64,000 nucleotides of DNA from Acinetobacter sp. ANC 3832 (GCF_002135415.1 NZ_NEGJ01000004.1:233661-297660), one strand, 5' to 3'. Counted from the stretch's first letter, positions 34,711 through 44,621 are shown. Program-made: numbers and translations. The notes: generated from the sequence alone by a model not told the origin.

Positions 34711-35826
34711 TTAAACCACCAACTTTCGCCCTTCTCGAATGCAATAAAAAGGGTTCATTAGCTTAGATGAATTCTTCATTGCCTTTTGCAAATCTTGCTC
34801 AGGTTGATCACGGCTTTCATCTGTCAGTTGGAAGGTTCGATAATGTATTGCCAAGGAGCGTTTCGCCTGCAAATCTAAATGTGCTTGAAACGCATCTTGC
34901 GGATTCATATGCATATAGCGCATTAAAGCTCGAGGTTCATAAGCTCCGATTGGCAATAAAGCAATACGTGGTGCACCTAAGCGCTTTTGAATTTCTTTAA
35001 AATGTGGTGAATAACCAGTGTCACCTGCAAAGAAGAAATGACCATGCTCAGACAAAATGGAGAATCCGCCCCATAACGCTGCATTTTGGTCACGTAAACC
35101 ACGCCCAGAACCATGCTGTGCTGGGGTATAAATTATTTTAAGTTCTTTAAATAAAGCGGATTGCCACCAATCCATTTCAATAACATACAGCTCTTTGGGT
35201 AAATAATGGCTATTCCCTAGACCAGTATAAATAGGCATGGAAAATTTTTGATGCAACCAGCGTAAAGAAGCCAAATCCATATGGTCATAATGATTATGAC
35301 TTAACAAGACTGCATGAATCTCTGGAAGTTGCTCTAATGCAATTCCAGCAGGAATCACTCGTTTCGGACCACGCCCTTGCTTTGGACTCACATGATCTGC
35401 CCAAACAGGATCAGTCAAAAAATTATAGGGACCAATTTGTACCAGTACAGTGGCATGACTAACAAACCACACTTGCCAATCATTTAGATCAGCCTGTGGT
35501 CGGTTTTGAGGTAACGTTCGTTTCGATGCGTAAAACTCTTTGGCTTCTTTTTGAGTATCAACTTTCCATGTACTTGATTTTCGACTCATCAACCATTTAA
35601 ACAAATTCCAACGACTACGCCCATTTGGGTTACGAATTTCATTGTGAAATTTTTCACCATTATGATGGTTCGAAGCCACAACATTAAATGTAGGTTTGTT
35701 CCACATATGGGACATACATTCTTCTGTTGTTAAACGATAATGTAATTGCGCTTTCGGAATTGTTGATATTTCTGAATCTGCCATAGTTCGGTCTTCAACA
35801 CGATCTATTTTTATTTCTTTAGACAT
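34711..35826 (-). CDS. MBL-fold hydrolase, NAPE-PLD-like
   Basis: The metallo-beta-lactamase-fold protein has the metal motif SHNHYDHMD (HxHxDH), preceded by FVSHATVLVQIGPYNFLTDPVWADHVSPKQG, the signature of the UlaG/NAPE-PLD-like group. FFAGDTGYSPHF supplies the late Asp ligand and LAIHYRTFQLTDE the late His. I use the ATG at 35826 (MSKEIKIDRVED), two bases after the cation-transporter stop codon; the earlier ATG at 35862 would overlap that gene by 34 bases. The likely length is 371 residues. Cytoplasmic; a phospholipase D-type activity is a guess. Confidence 0.87.
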   Translation of the reverse strand: MSKEIKIDRVEDRTMADSEISTIPKAQLHYRLTTEECMSHMWNKPTFNVVASNHHNGEKFHNEIRNPNGRSRWNLFKWLMSRKSSTWKVDTQKEAKEFYASKRTLPQNRPQADLNDWQVWFVSHATVLVQIGPYNFLTDPVWADHVSPKQGRGPKRVIPAGIALEQLPEIHAVLLSHNHYDHMDLASLRWLHQKFSMPIYTGLGNSHYLPKELYVIEMDWWQSALFKELKIIYTPAQHGSGRGLRDQNAALWGGFSILSEHGHFFFAGDTGYSPHFKEIQKRLGAPRIALLPIGAYEPRALMRYMHMNPQDAFQAHLDLQAKRSLAIHYRTFQLTDESRDQPEQDLQKAMKNSSKLMNPFYCIREGRKLVV

Positions 35827-35828
35827 TG

Positions 35829-36767
35829 CTACTCTAAACGCCCTTTCATTCGTTCCAACCAAACCTGTTTAGTTTGTGGTTTGATGAATAATGCCACAAT
35901 TTCAGGATGAATTTTCTTAATTTTTGATTCTATTCGATTTACACATACTTCAATATCATCAGAAGTTAAATGATCTTTAAATTCTAAACTTAAAGAAGCA
36001 ATCACTTGATGTGCTCCCATCTGTTCAGTTAATACACCATTAGCAGATAAAACTGATGGATCTTGTTGTGCAATGGTTAATACATTGTTTCTTAATTGTG
36101 GATCTGCGGTTTCACCCAATAATAAGCCTTTGGTTTCTCGACCTAAAAGTAAAGCAGAAATAGCCAAAACAACACCAATCAGGATAGAAGCTACGCCATC
36201 GAGGATAGGCATATTCAATTGATGTGCAAGGAAAATTCCAATCAGGGCAATAAAAAGTCCAATCAGTGCAGCTGAATCTTCAAACAATACCGTAAATGTG
36301 GTTGGATCTTTACTCCGTCTAAATGCCTCAAAATATCCTAATTTACCTTTGGTCTTTTTAAATGACTTTAGCGCAACCAACCATGATGCCCCTTCACATA
36401 CAATCGCAAAAGCCAACACAATATAATTGATGAAGGGTGATAGCATTTCTTCGGGTTGACGAATATGTTGAATCCCTTGATAGATGGATACCACTGCACC
36501 TAAAGCAAAAACCATCAAAGAAACAATAAATGCCCAGAAATATAATTCCCGCCCATAGCCAAATGGATGCTGATAATTTGCAGGTTGTTGTGATTTTTTC
36601 ATACCATACAACAACAATATTTCATTTAAAGTATCAACAACAGAATGAATCCCCTCACTGAGCATAGCAGAACTATTGGTGATATAAGCAGCAACGAATT
36701 TCACTAGGGCAATCGCTAAATTACCAAAAAGCGCAGCGTATACAACAATTTTGTTAGAATCTGACAT
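35829..36767 (-). CDS. Cation diffusion facilitator family transporter
   Basis: The inner-membrane protein has six hydrophobic segments. The first and second carry ALFGNLAIALVKFVAAYITNSSAMLSEGIHSVVDTLNEILLLYG, with the metal-site residues SEGIHSVVDT, and later comes ALIGLFIALIGIFLAHQL and LDGVASILIGVVLAISALLLG. The C-terminal cytoplasmic domain ends in HPEIVALFIKP. This is the SLC30A9-like branch of the family (Zn2+/divalent cation:H+ antiport). The start is likely ATG at 36767 (MSDSNKIVV). It is followed after two bases by the MBL hydrolase gene, so they are co-transcribed. Confidence 0.9.
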   Translation of the reverse strand: MSDSNKIVVYAALFGNLAIALVKFVAAYITNSSAMLSEGIHSVVDTLNEILLLYGMKKSQQPANYQHPFGYGRELYFWAFIVSLMVFALGAVVSIYQGIQHIRQPEEMLSPFINYIVLAFAIVCEGASWLVALKSFKKTKGKLGYFEAFRRSKDPTTFTVLFEDSAALIGLFIALIGIFLAHQLNMPILDGVASILIGVVLAISALLLGRETKGLLLGETADPQLRNNVLTIAQQDPSVLSANGVLTEQMGAHQVIASLSLEFKDHLTSDDIEVCVNRIESKIKKIHPEIVALFIKPQTKQVWLERMKGRLE

Positions 36768-36894
36768 TAATTGTCCCAATTTTTCTCATTAAATACATAG
36801 ATTTGATTTTTATACCCAACTTCGTTCATATTAGCGAAACAGCATGTGATTTTTCTTTATTTTTTGTTGTTTTTCACATTCGAGCGATTCGTTT

Positions 36895-37392
36895 ATGCAA
36901 CCTGTTCATGCCAATATAAAAAATACGAGACCAATACAACATAAACAACTCTTAAAAATTTGGGAAGCATCCGTTCGCTCTACACATGACTTTCTGAATG
37001 AACAACAAATAATTCAAATTAAGACATTGATTATTCAACATAATTATTTCGATCATGTTCAACTTTTTCATATTGAACTTAATGATGAAATTGCAGGATT
37101 TATTGGTCTTGCTTACGAAAAGATAGAAATGCTATTTATCAACCCACACTATTTTAGACAAGGTGTCGGCTCCATTTTGCTTGATCATGCTTTATCATTG
37201 GGTGTGAAAGAAGTCGATGTTAATGAACAGAATCCCAATGCGCTCACTTTCTATCAAAAAAATGGCTTTGAACAAGTTGCGCGCTCTGAGTTTGATGCTG
37301 AAGGTAATCCATTCCCGATTCTTCATTTACGTCGTACCCATCAAGAATTCACATTAAATCATCGTGTAGGCGTTGAACAACGCTTAAGTTAA
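36895..37392 (+). CDS. GNAT-family N-acetyltransferase
   Basis: The 165-residue product has the GNAT acetyl-CoA-binding motif IEMLFINPHYFRQGVGSILLDHALSLG (residues about 81-107), where the pattern Q-x-x-G-x-G/S appears as RQGVGS, and NPNALTFYQKNGFEQVARSEFD afterwards. The closest known types are small-molecule or peptide acetyltransferases such as the YjaB group. The substrate is unknown. It is divergent from the cation transporter gene and followed by a hairpin. Composition is like the neighbours. Confidence 0.87.
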   Translation: MQPVHANIKNTRPIQHKQLLKIWEASVRSTHDFLNEQQIIQIKTLIIQHNYFDHVQLFHIELNDEIAGFIGLAYEKIEMLFINPHYFRQGVGSILLDHALSLGVKEVDVNEQNPNALTFYQKNGFEQVARSEFDAEGNPFPILHLRRTHQEFTLNHRVGVEQRLS

Positions 37393-37484
37393 GAATCTAA
37401 TTGAACAATAATATGTACAATGTGACATAAAATGTCATGCCCAACATACTACTTTATTTTAGCTTGAGTTCATCTCTATAAAAA

Positions 37485-37520
37485 AAACAGACCTTTGGGG
37501 GTCCTTCCTCGGGTCTGTTT
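37485..37520 (+). terminator. Long-loop terminator after the acetyltransferase gene
   Basis: AAACAGACC pairs with GGTCTGTTT around an 18-base loop. It sits between the convergent acetyltransferase and hcaD genes. Confidence 0.65.
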
Positions 37521-37607
37521 AGTGTGAAAAACCAATCTCATGAAAATCACAAGATCAATTCAACAACCTGTTTAAGCATCTGATTTTTCAATTCACTCAA
37601 TGTTGAA

Positions 37608-38849
37608 TTAAACTTTTTTCAAATCAAGTGATAAATCAAGATGCTTATCTGAAGTAAATACTGCTTGTTTGGCAATCATTTTTTTCAAATGACGCATTTC
37701 TTTAGCGGCATTCACCGTAATGCCTGCAACAATCTGACCATTATTCACGCCAAACATCACAAAGGATGAATCTGCACCTAGTGTTGCATCCATGTCTCCA
37801 CGAATATGCCACTCCTGCGCAGCCATATCACCAACGAACTGGAAATTAAGGTCTAATTGATCTGTCCAGAACCATGCAGGATTCGCCACAGGATGTTCTA
37901 TATTCATCACATGACGAGCAAAAACACCTGCCTGACTATTGGCATTTTCCCATGTTTCCACACGGCGATATTGCCCATCTTCACGCAATTGTGTCGCAAC
38001 ATCTCCTGCAGCATAAATATCAGGATTTGATGTTTGGCAATTTTGATTCACTTTAATGGCAAGATCAGTATCTAAACCTGCTTCAACAGCAAGCTGAGCA
38101 TTTGGAATAATCCCAATACCATAAACCACAGCATCGGCACGAAGTTCTTCACCATTTACAAGCGTGACCACAACTTCTTCACCCGCTTGAGTTAGCTCAA
38201 GACGACAAGCCGTAATTTGAGTAGAAAGGCGGATATCAATACCCTTTTGGCGATGTTGTGCCAATAAGAATTCGCTCAAAATACTCGGTGAACAGCGTCC
38301 CATCACCATCGAACCCATTTCAATCACTGTCACTTGGCAATCTTTAAAACGTGCAGAAGATGCAAGTTCTAAACCAATCACACCACCACCAATTAAGAGA
38401 ATACGGCGACCTGCTTGTAATACAGGAACAAGGGCTTGTGAATCTTCAAGATTACGCAAGGTATAAACGTGTTTACCTAATGCATCAAAATCAGGTAAAC
38501 GACGTGCAGCGCCACCTGTTGCGAGTAATAACTTGTCATAAGCAATCACATCACCATTTTGCAGTTCGATGTTGTGTTGTTGCGGATTGATTTTCACCAC
38601 AGCATTGCCACGAATCACATCGACATTTAAATCTGCCAATTTCTGTTCTGACAAAATTTCAATTTTGGTGCCTTCGGGTTTTAAAATCACATCTTTAGAC
38701 AACGGTGGGCGTTCATAAGGAAGATGCATTTCATCACCGACCAAAATGATTTTACCTTGGTATTTATTCGCACGAAGTTCTAAAATCGCACTTGCACCTG
38801 CTTGACCTGCACCCACGATCACGATGGTTTCGATATTGCTCTTGCTCAT
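37608..38849 (-). CDS. hcaD: Phenylpropionate dioxygenase ferredoxin reductase subunit HcaD-like
   Basis: A 413-residue FAD/NAD(P)H enzyme passes electrons to the Rieske ferredoxin HcaC. The FAD motif is VIVGAGQAGASAILELR at residue 11; the NAD motif is ILLIGGGVIGLELASSARF near residue 150. The segments PPLSKDVILK and PDIYAAGDVATQ are typical of oxygenase-coupled ferredoxin reductases, and the C-terminus has the usual alpha-beta reductase tail. It starts four bases after the mhpB stop, at the end of the hca block. Putidaredoxin-reductase-like enzymes share this fold, so the partner is inferred from position. Confidence 0.88.
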   Translation of the reverse strand: MSKSNIETIVIVGAGQAGASAILELRANKYQGKIILVGDEMHLPYERPPLSKDVILKPEGTKIEILSEQKLADLNVDVIRGNAVVKINPQQHNIELQNGDVIAYDKLLLATGGAARRLPDFDALGKHVYTLRNLEDSQALVPVLQAGRRILLIGGGVIGLELASSARFKDCQVTVIEMGSMVMGRCSPSILSEFLLAQHRQKGIDIRLSTQITACRLELTQAGEEVVVTLVNGEELRADAVVYGIGIIPNAQLAVEAGLDTDLAIKVNQNCQTSNPDIYAAGDVATQLREDGQYRRVETWENANSQAGVFARHVMNIEHPVANPAWFWTDQLDLNFQFVGDMAAQEWHIRGDMDATLGADSSFVMFGVNNGQIVAGITVNAAKEMRHLKKMIAKQAVFTSDKHLDLSLDLKKV

Positions 38850-38853
38850 AGTA

Positions 38854-39819
38854 TTAACCCTTCAATTCTGCAGATACAATGCCAAAGCCCGCAATCCATT
38901 CACTGATTGCTTCATAGCAATGCGTGGTCATTTCATATTCGCCCAATACTGAAAGAGCAGCAAAAGCTGCCATCCATGAACGAACTTCCTGACCACCACG
39001 ACCACCTTCTTTACGAATGTCATCTTCAGTCATTTTTTCAATGGTCGAAAAATCAGCTTTTTTGAATAGTTCGAGTAAATTTTTATCCCACTCAGGATTC
39101 AAAGGTACAGCAACCGATTTATCCCCTGCAGCTAAACGCTGTCCAACAGATATAATTTTTGCTTGACGAATATTGCGTGCTTCTTCTGTTGGGTTACGCC
39201 CTGCAATGAGGAATTCCTCAACTTCAACGGGTACTGAACCCATTTGTGGTGTGGGTGGATCATGCGATAAACCACCTGTTCCGAGAATCAAGACACGTTC
39301 ATTTTCAAGATTCAGTGATTTGATGAACTGACCTACCGCACGACCTAAAGCTAAAGTCCGTTTTGTCGTCGGCATTGGTGCGGCTGCACCATTAATAAAA
39401 ATAGGAATCGTTGGGTAACGATCAAGATGCCCACCACAGAGAAAATGGAGGGGTTGCGTTACACCATGATCCGCTTGCATGCGATAAGAATAAGCAACAT
39501 CTACGCCTTCGTCTAAAACAGTACGCACCAAATCAATAGCGGTATCTTCAGGCACATCTATTTTATTGTTCTCTTTACCATAATCCCAATCACCTGCTGC
39601 TGTGGCACGAATACCCACACAGAAACTTGGCATCAAATCATAAAAGAAGCCATTAAAGTGGTCAGGACCAAAAGTAATAATTAAGGTTGGATCATAAGCT
39701 TTAACTTCTGCTGCCAACTTTTCAAAAGTCGCACGAACTACTTCTTCCTGACGCTTTTCCGCAGGTGAAGCAAATTCCATTAAAGGGCTATGAGAAGCAC
39801 AAATCAGTTTAACGGTCAT
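38854..39819 (-). CDS. mhpB: 2,3-dihydroxyphenylpropionate 1,2-dioxygenase-type extradiol dioxygenase
   Basis: The enzyme cleaves the catechol ring next to the hydroxyls (meta cleavage). I use the ATG at 39819, behind GGAG (MTVKLICASHSPLMEF), giving 321 residues. The class III (LigB-type) fold is shown by the metal-side ASHSPLMEF, FGPDHFNGFFYDLMPSFCVGI, YRMQADHGVTQPLHFL, INGAAAPMPTTKRTLALG, GTGGLSHDPPTPQMG and a C-terminal WMAAFAALSVLGEYEM...ISEWIAGFGI. This closely follows the layout of E. coli MhpB. It sits inside the hca block between hcaB and hcaD. Confidence 0.93.
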   Translation of the reverse strand: MTVKLICASHSPLMEFASPAEKRQEEVVRATFEKLAAEVKAYDPTLIITFGPDHFNGFFYDLMPSFCVGIRATAAGDWDYGKENNKIDVPEDTAIDLVRTVLDEGVDVAYSYRMQADHGVTQPLHFLCGGHLDRYPTIPIFINGAAAPMPTTKRTLALGRAVGQFIKSLNLENERVLILGTGGLSHDPPTPQMGSVPVEVEEFLIAGRNPTEEARNIRQAKIISVGQRLAAGDKSVAVPLNPEWDKNLLELFKKADFSTIEKMTEDDIRKEGGRGGQEVRSWMAAFAALSVLGEYEMTTHCYEAISEWIAGFGIVSAELKG

Positions 39820-40014
39820 GTTTGACTCCGAAAATAGAAGCACTCACTCAGTGACTGTATTCCCTAATTACCCTTTTTGCACAGCCACGCTATGCACCTT
39901 TAAAGGATGATCATTAAAAAGAGAAAAATACCGAATATGAAATACTTATTTGAATGCAAGACACCTTCTCTTTTGAACAAAGATGAGGGTTTAAATTAAA
40001 ATTCAATAAATGAA

Positions 40015-40830
40015 TCATTCATCAAAGAAGCCTGCACGTGGCTGACGTAAACCACGGATTCCTAAGCCACAATCTGCATTGATCAGTACACCTGTCAATG
40101 GACGGTTATTGGCACGTGAAGCGAGCAATACATACGAACCCGTCATATCTTCAGGTTCAGGTAAAAAGCCTAAAGGCATACCACGACCAATTTTTTCAGG
40201 ATCACGTGCATCCAGTAAACCTAAGTTTTCCTGACCCAATGATGCAGCACCTTTGATATTGACATTCATACCTGATGGCGCAACCGCATTCACTCGTACT
40301 TTAGGCGCAAGCTCATAGGCTAATTCTTTCATGACACCGACACCTGCATGCTTAGACGCTGTGTAGATCGGGCCTCCGCCTGCAGAATAGAGTGCTGAAT
40401 TAGACAAAGTAAATATGATGGAACCGTTAGAAGCTATTAATGCATTTAAGGCTGCTTTGGCACCGAGAATCAGCGATTTGGTATTAATCCCCATGATTTC
40501 ATCAAAGGCTTTTTCCAATTGCTCACCAGACATATTCACAATGTCAGCATAGTGATCCCAAATACCTGCATTGCCGATGAAGCAATCCAGTTTACCGAAA
40601 CGCTCTACAGTCGCTTCAACAGCACGAACATTGTCGGCAAAGTTGGCAACATCACCTGCTACGGTTACAATTCTGTCACCGAAACGTGCTTTCAAGGCAT
40701 CAACTTTTTCCCGTGAACGTTGTAGTACTGCAACACTCGCACCTTCTTCAAGAAAGCGCTCAACCAAAGCCAAGCCTAAACCTGAACCACCGCCTGTAAT
40801 CAGTGCAACTTCACCTTCGAGCCAGCCCAT
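40015..40830 (-). CDS. hcaB: Dihydrodiol dehydrogenase (HcaB type, SDR)
   Basis: A 271-residue short-chain dehydrogenase oxidises the cis-dihydrodiol to the catechol. The cofactor motif is ALITGGGSGLGLALVERFL at residues 8-26; the catalytic Ser-Tyr-Lys set appears in LSNSALYSAGGGPIYTASKHAGVGVM. The C-terminal PLTGVLINADCGLGIRGLR is typical of BphB/HcaB/TodD enzymes. It begins two bases after the hcaC stop. A 195-base interval with no gene follows before the mhpB start. Confidence 0.92.
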   Translation of the reverse strand: MGWLEGEVALITGGGSGLGLALVERFLEEGASVAVLQRSREKVDALKARFGDRIVTVAGDVANFADNVRAVEATVERFGKLDCFIGNAGIWDHYADIVNMSGEQLEKAFDEIMGINTKSLILGAKAALNALIASNGSIIFTLSNSALYSAGGGPIYTASKHAGVGVMKELAYELAPKVRVNAVAPSGMNVNIKGAASLGQENLGLLDARDPEKIGRGMPLGFLPEPEDMTGSYVLLASRANNRPLTGVLINADCGLGIRGLRQPRAGFFDE

Positions 40831-40832
40831 CT

Positions 40833-41159
40833 TTATTCTCCTGCCATTTCGACGTATAGCGCACCGTCTTCAATAATTACAGGGAATGTTTTAATTGGAT
40901 CTGTTGCAGGTAAACACAGTGCTTCACCTGTTTTTAAGCAAAAGCGTGCTGAATGAAGTGGACATTCGACTGTGCCATCATCTTCCAAATAACCTTCAGC
41001 CATTGAGGCATTACCATGCGAACAACGATCATTCATGGCGAAGAATTCACCACCATTATTGAATACAGCCAGTGCTTCGATACCATTTACACCGCAATCG
41101 ACTCTTAGCGCTTCGCCTTCGTCCAACTCATCAATTTGACATACAAAAATTTTATTCAT
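40833..41159 (-). CDS. hcaC: Rieske ferredoxin component HcaC-like
   Basis: A 108-residue soluble ferredoxin carries electrons from HcaD to the terminal oxygenase. The 2Fe-2S Rieske ligands are present in order as CSHG (Cys-x-His) and CPLHSARF (Cys-x-x-His). Its start codon overlaps the hcaF stop by one base and it ends two bases before hcaB, so all four genes are translationally coupled. Confidence 0.93.
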   Translation of the reverse strand: MNKIFVCQIDELDEGEALRVDCGVNGIEALAVFNNGGEFFAMNDRCSHGNASMAEGYLEDDGTVECPLHSARFCLKTGEALCLPATDPIKTFPVIIEDGALYVEMAGE

Positions 41160-41677
41160 TAGAAAAATACGCTCAGGTTATGTGAGTTATACGTCACTTG
41201 ATCTAGGATGATTTTACGATTGAAAATCTGCCACCCTAAACCGCCTTCAACTTTACGAATTTTGTCATGACGCTTACCGCAGTAAATCGTCACATCTTTT
41301 TCTTTTTGAGTACGGTAAAGCAAATACGTCATATGTACATCATATTCACCATCCACATCGGTCGGTTCAATAATGATATTACTCACCATATGCGTAGTAC
41401 GTGATGGAGGCTCTTCTGCCCAAGCCATGCCTGTTTCAAGGCGTGCCACACGGCGTTCCAAAAGATCTTTGGTATCGTTAAATACCCACGTTGTTGGTGG
41501 CTCAACTGAACGACGACGATCACGTGTTTGTGCATTGGGTGTGGTACGTAATGTATAAGCAATATCTTCTGCTAACACAGCAAGCCAATCACGAAATTTC
41601 CAGTCATCCAGTAGTTTTGCTTCCTGATAAAGAAACTGACTAATCTGATGTTGAAGCTCTAAACTGATTTGACTCAT
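41159..41677 (-). CDS. hcaF: Aromatic-ring dioxygenase beta subunit HcaF-like
   Basis: The small subunit of the ring-hydroxylating dioxygenase has 172 residues and the SnoaL-like fold of the family: [37 protein letters not shown], then [29 protein letters not shown], and a terminal [18 protein letters not shown]. It has no metal site and gives shape to the alpha3beta3 hexamer. Its ATGA start overlaps the hcaE stop. Confidence 0.93.
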   Translation of the reverse strand: MSQISLELQHQISQFLYQEAKLLDDWKFRDWLAVLAEDIAYTLRTTPNAQTRDRRRSVEPPTTWVFNDTKDLLERRVARLETGMAWAEEPPSRTTHMVSNIIIEPTDVDGEYDVHMTYLLYRTQKEKDVTIYCGKRHDKIRKVEGGLGWQIFNRKIILDQVTYNSHNLSVFF

Positions 41678-43041
41678 TTCGTTAGCTCCTGTTCATACTC
41701 ATTTGTTGCTTTTTCGACATCTTCCCATTTTTCATGGATCAGTAAATCTGCCCAACGGCGGTACATACCCCGTGCTGCAGTTTCTGAGAAAATGTAGTTG
41801 GTAATGCCCGGAATACCATCTTCACGTTTTTTCTCATTACCCAAACCCATTTCCATAATGAGTTTGTTATTACGTGCTTTATAACCACGTAATACTTTTT
41901 GAATCTCAATCCAGTTTTCAGAATCATCTTGCTCTAAGAAACCCGCAGGGCCAAATGCACGTGTTGCTGAACGCTCAAAGGCTTCTTTCACTTCCTGAGA
42001 GGCTTCAGCATCTGCAATACAAAATGCCCAAACTTCAGTTTTATTTGGACCACGTGGATGCCAAACGCGAAGTGTTGCTGTACCGTTGAGCCAAGACATG
42101 GTTGGGAACATATTGTTATGACCCGCAAGGCGTAATGCACGGACTTCGCCTAAACGCTCTTTGACTTCTTCATATGTTTCACGGAAGTAATTCGCTACTT
42201 CACCATCGACCCATACATTTGCATCTGGCTTTTCGGTAAAGAAGAAACCTGAACCATGACCACGTGAACCGTATTGAATGGCATCTTTAGCCGTTTCCCA
42301 TACAGGACGTGCGGTTTGCGCTGCACCTAATTTTTTAGAACCTTCATCATCAGGTTTTGCACCCAACACCTGAATCGCAGATGCATGTGAGAACAATGCG
42401 TGATATTGGTCTGATGCAAACTGTTCCGCTGCAAATTTCCAGTTACAATCAATTTCCCATTTGTGCACGCCACCAATAATTTGCGTACCACCCGGACGAC
42501 GATCAACCACACCATCTAAATACCAAGCAATATCGCCCATGTATTCAATTAAATCTGGGGTTGTTTCATCCCAACATGCAAAGATTAAGCCTTTATAAGA
42601 CTCAACACGGTTGACTTCAATCAGCCCCCATTTCTCTTTACAAGCGCCTTGTGGAAATGCACGATCTTCAAGCGGAATATCTTTCAGTGAGCCATCTGTG
42701 CCGTATGACCAACCGTGGTATGGGCAGGTAAATGCACGGGTATTACCACAATCCGCAAAACTCACACGCATTGAACGGTGACGACATTGATTCAATAATG
42801 CTTTAATTGAGCCGTCTTTTTGGCGAACTACAATAATTGGGTCTTCACCCATATATGTATTAAAAAAGTCACCCGCCTTTGGAATTTGGCTTTCATGACA
42901 AAGAAACAACCATGTGCGCCCAAATACGCGTTCCAACTCTAATTCGTAGATATCTGGATCTGTGTAGATGGATGGTGAGATACGTCCATTTTGTGCATCG
43001 ACTAAAGCATCGATTTCACGCACATCAATTTTTCCATTCAT
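41674..43041 (-). CDS. hcaE: Aromatic-ring dioxygenase alpha subunit HcaE-like (3-phenylpropionate/cinnamate type)
   Basis: The 455-residue catalytic subunit has the Rieske cluster ligands [10 protein letters not shown] and CPYHGWSYG (Cys-x-His, Cys-x-x-His) at about residues 87-111. The mononuclear Fe site lies in [24 protein letters not shown] [20 protein letters not shown], with both His, and the later Asp ligand near DSENW. The enzyme adds both atoms of O2 to the aromatic ring to give a cis-dihydrodiol. The substrate class, phenylpropionate/cinnamate, is inferred from mhpB, mhpC and hcaR-like neighbours; benzene/biphenyl-type acids are possible. It is the first gene of the block. Confidence 0.92.
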   Translation of the reverse strand: MNGKIDVREIDALVDAQNGRISPSIYTDPDIYELELERVFGRTWLFLCHESQIPKAGDFFNTYMGEDPIIVVRQKDGSIKALLNQCRHRSMRVSFADCGNTRAFTCPYHGWSYGTDGSLKDIPLEDRAFPQGACKEKWGLIEVNRVESYKGLIFACWDETTPDLIEYMGDIAWYLDGVVDRRPGGTQIIGGVHKWEIDCNWKFAAEQFASDQYHALFSHASAIQVLGAKPDDEGSKKLGAAQTARPVWETAKDAIQYGSRGHGSGFFFTEKPDANVWVDGEVANYFRETYEEVKERLGEVRALRLAGHNNMFPTMSWLNGTATLRVWHPRGPNKTEVWAFCIADAEASQEVKEAFERSATRAFGPAGFLEQDDSENWIEIQKVLRGYKARNNKLIMEMGLGNEKKREDGIPGITNYIFSETAARGMYRRWADLLIHEKWEDVEKATNEYEQELTK

Positions 43042-43230
43042 GAAAACTCTCCTGCGACAAACGTGGGGGTCACAACGTAAATAGGCTCATCTTTGCAAAG
43101 ATGATCGCTGTTCATACGAGCTTTAGGGAAATATTTATTTTGTTTTAATTAAGACCTTTTATGAATAATTATGAGCTGTATTTTCTATACTAAAAATAAT
43201 ATCAACCTCTAAATATCATTTATTTTATAA

Positions 43231-43243
43231 ATGGTATAACCAT
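43231..43243. promoter_or_regulatory. Inverted repeat between hcaR and hcaE, candidate LysR operator
   Basis: ATGGT and ACCAT are perfect complements three bases apart, near the middle of the 296-base divergent promoter region. LysR regulators usually bind such short inverted repeats, though the exact T-N11-A spacing is not met. Confidence 0.45.
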
Positions 43244-43337
43244 CTTCACGACATCATTGTTTATAGATTATACTCATGCAAAATGATGTTAAGACATTTT
43301 TTGGATTACTCTTTTTAGAAAATCAGGGACAATTGAT

Positions 43338-44243
43338 ATGGAATTACGACACCTTAGATACTTCGTCACGGTCGCAGAAGAACTCAATTTCAGCAAGGCT
43401 GCACTCAAGCTGTATACTGCTCAACCCTCACTAAGTCAGCAAATCAAAGACTTAGAAGAAGATGTTGGCGTGCAATTGTTATACCGTACTAAACGCAAAG
43501 TTGAACTGACTGAAGAAGGTGCTGTCTTTCTTGAACAAGCCCGCTTAACACTGGCTCAGGCTGAAAAAGCAGTCGCTATGGCAAGACAAGTTTTCAAGGC
43601 AAAACAACAACTTCTACGCATCGGTTTTGTGCCTGTTGCCGAAATGAAAATCTTCCCTTATGTCCTGCCTAATTTGCGTGTTCAAAACCCTGAGCTAAAA
43701 ATTGAATTGCTCAGCCTAAACAATACTGAACAAATGCGTGGCATTAAAAAAGGTGACTTGGATATTACCTTTACCCGTCATAACTTTCATAATGAAGAAA
43801 TTGAAAGTAAATTTGTTTTACGTGAACCTCTTATTTTTATATTGCCTCAAGATCATCCTTTGGCTAAATATGAGCGAATTCCAGTCAAAGCACTCAACGG
43901 AATAGACTTTATTATTCCAGCTGCAGAGCAATCTCAAACACTGCATGACACGATTCTGGCCTTTGCAGAAGCCAATAACATTACATTCAACATTGTGCAA
44001 AAAGCAGATAATATTTTATTTAATATCAACTCCATAGGTATGGGTTTAGGCTGCACTATTCTGCCTGGTTATATTGCACCACTGACCATGAGTAATACAG
44101 TGATTCGACCGTTGGATATTGAATTGCCTTCTTTAGACTTATATGTCAGCTATCGCAAGCAATCTAGCTCGGTTGCGATCAAAAAGTTTATGGAATTACT
44201 AACCAATGTTTTCTATTTGGATGTTAATCGTTCTGAAAGTTAA
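43338..44243 (+). CDS. hcaR: LysR-family regulator HcaR-like
   Basis: The 301-residue activator has the LysR helix-turn-helix at residues 1-60: MELRHLRYFVTVAEELNFSKAALKLYTAQPSLSQQIKDLEEDVGVQLLYRTKRKVELT. The inducer-binding domain follows. It is divergent to the hcaE operon, which is the usual arrangement for a LysR activator and its target, with a candidate operator between. The inducer is probably the aromatic acid or a pathway intermediate. Confidence 0.9.
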   Translation: MELRHLRYFVTVAEELNFSKAALKLYTAQPSLSQQIKDLEEDVGVQLLYRTKRKVELTEEGAVFLEQARLTLAQAEKAVAMARQVFKAKQQLLRIGFVPVAEMKIFPYVLPNLRVQNPELKIELLSLNNTEQMRGIKKGDLDITFTRHNFHNEEIESKFVLREPLIFILPQDHPLAKYERIPVKALNGIDFIIPAAEQSQTLHDTILAFAEANNITFNIVQKADNILFNINSIGMGLGCTILPGYIAPLTMSNTVIRPLDIELPSLDLYVSYRKQSSSVAIKKFMELLTNVFYLDVNRSES

Positions 44244-44621
44244 TTTTTAATTGAAATCTTGATCTAAAGTCACCACACCACTATTTTAAAACAAAATGGT
44301 GGTGACTTAATTTTCATCAATCACATCGCTTTTATATGTTTTTTGATCGTTTTAAACAATATTTAAAACAAATTTTCGATCATGCTAAGTTGTTTCCTTT
44401 TTATACAGCTTATAAAACTGTTTCCTGTATCGACTAAAAACCAAATGCCTACAACTTAAGTCGAATAAGCGCAAAAATGAATTTATAATTTATTCAGGCA
44501 GCAAAAGTCATCTTGTATCAATATGTGCAAACGCTTTATGTATTTCTCCGCTCAGGAAGCATACATAAACGTATACAGAGCATCTAGATAACAAAATAAT
44601 AAACATTGAGGAGACAATATC
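44244..44621. other. Intergenic region after hcaR
   Basis: The 378 bases hold a terminator-like hairpin (44267-44308) and the promoter of the DUF1345 gene. No further gene is supported. Confidence 0.7.
44267..44308 (+). terminator. Terminator-like hairpin after hcaR
   Basis: AAGTCACCAC and GTGGTGACTT form a 10-bp perfect stem over a 22-base loop, followed by AATTTT. Confidence 0.65.

Noticed and set aside
37423..37437. Palindrome TGACAT-AAA-ATGTCA after the acetyltransferase gene
   Set aside because: It lies downstream of a gene and upstream of none on that side, so an operator role is unlikely; the arms are only six bases.
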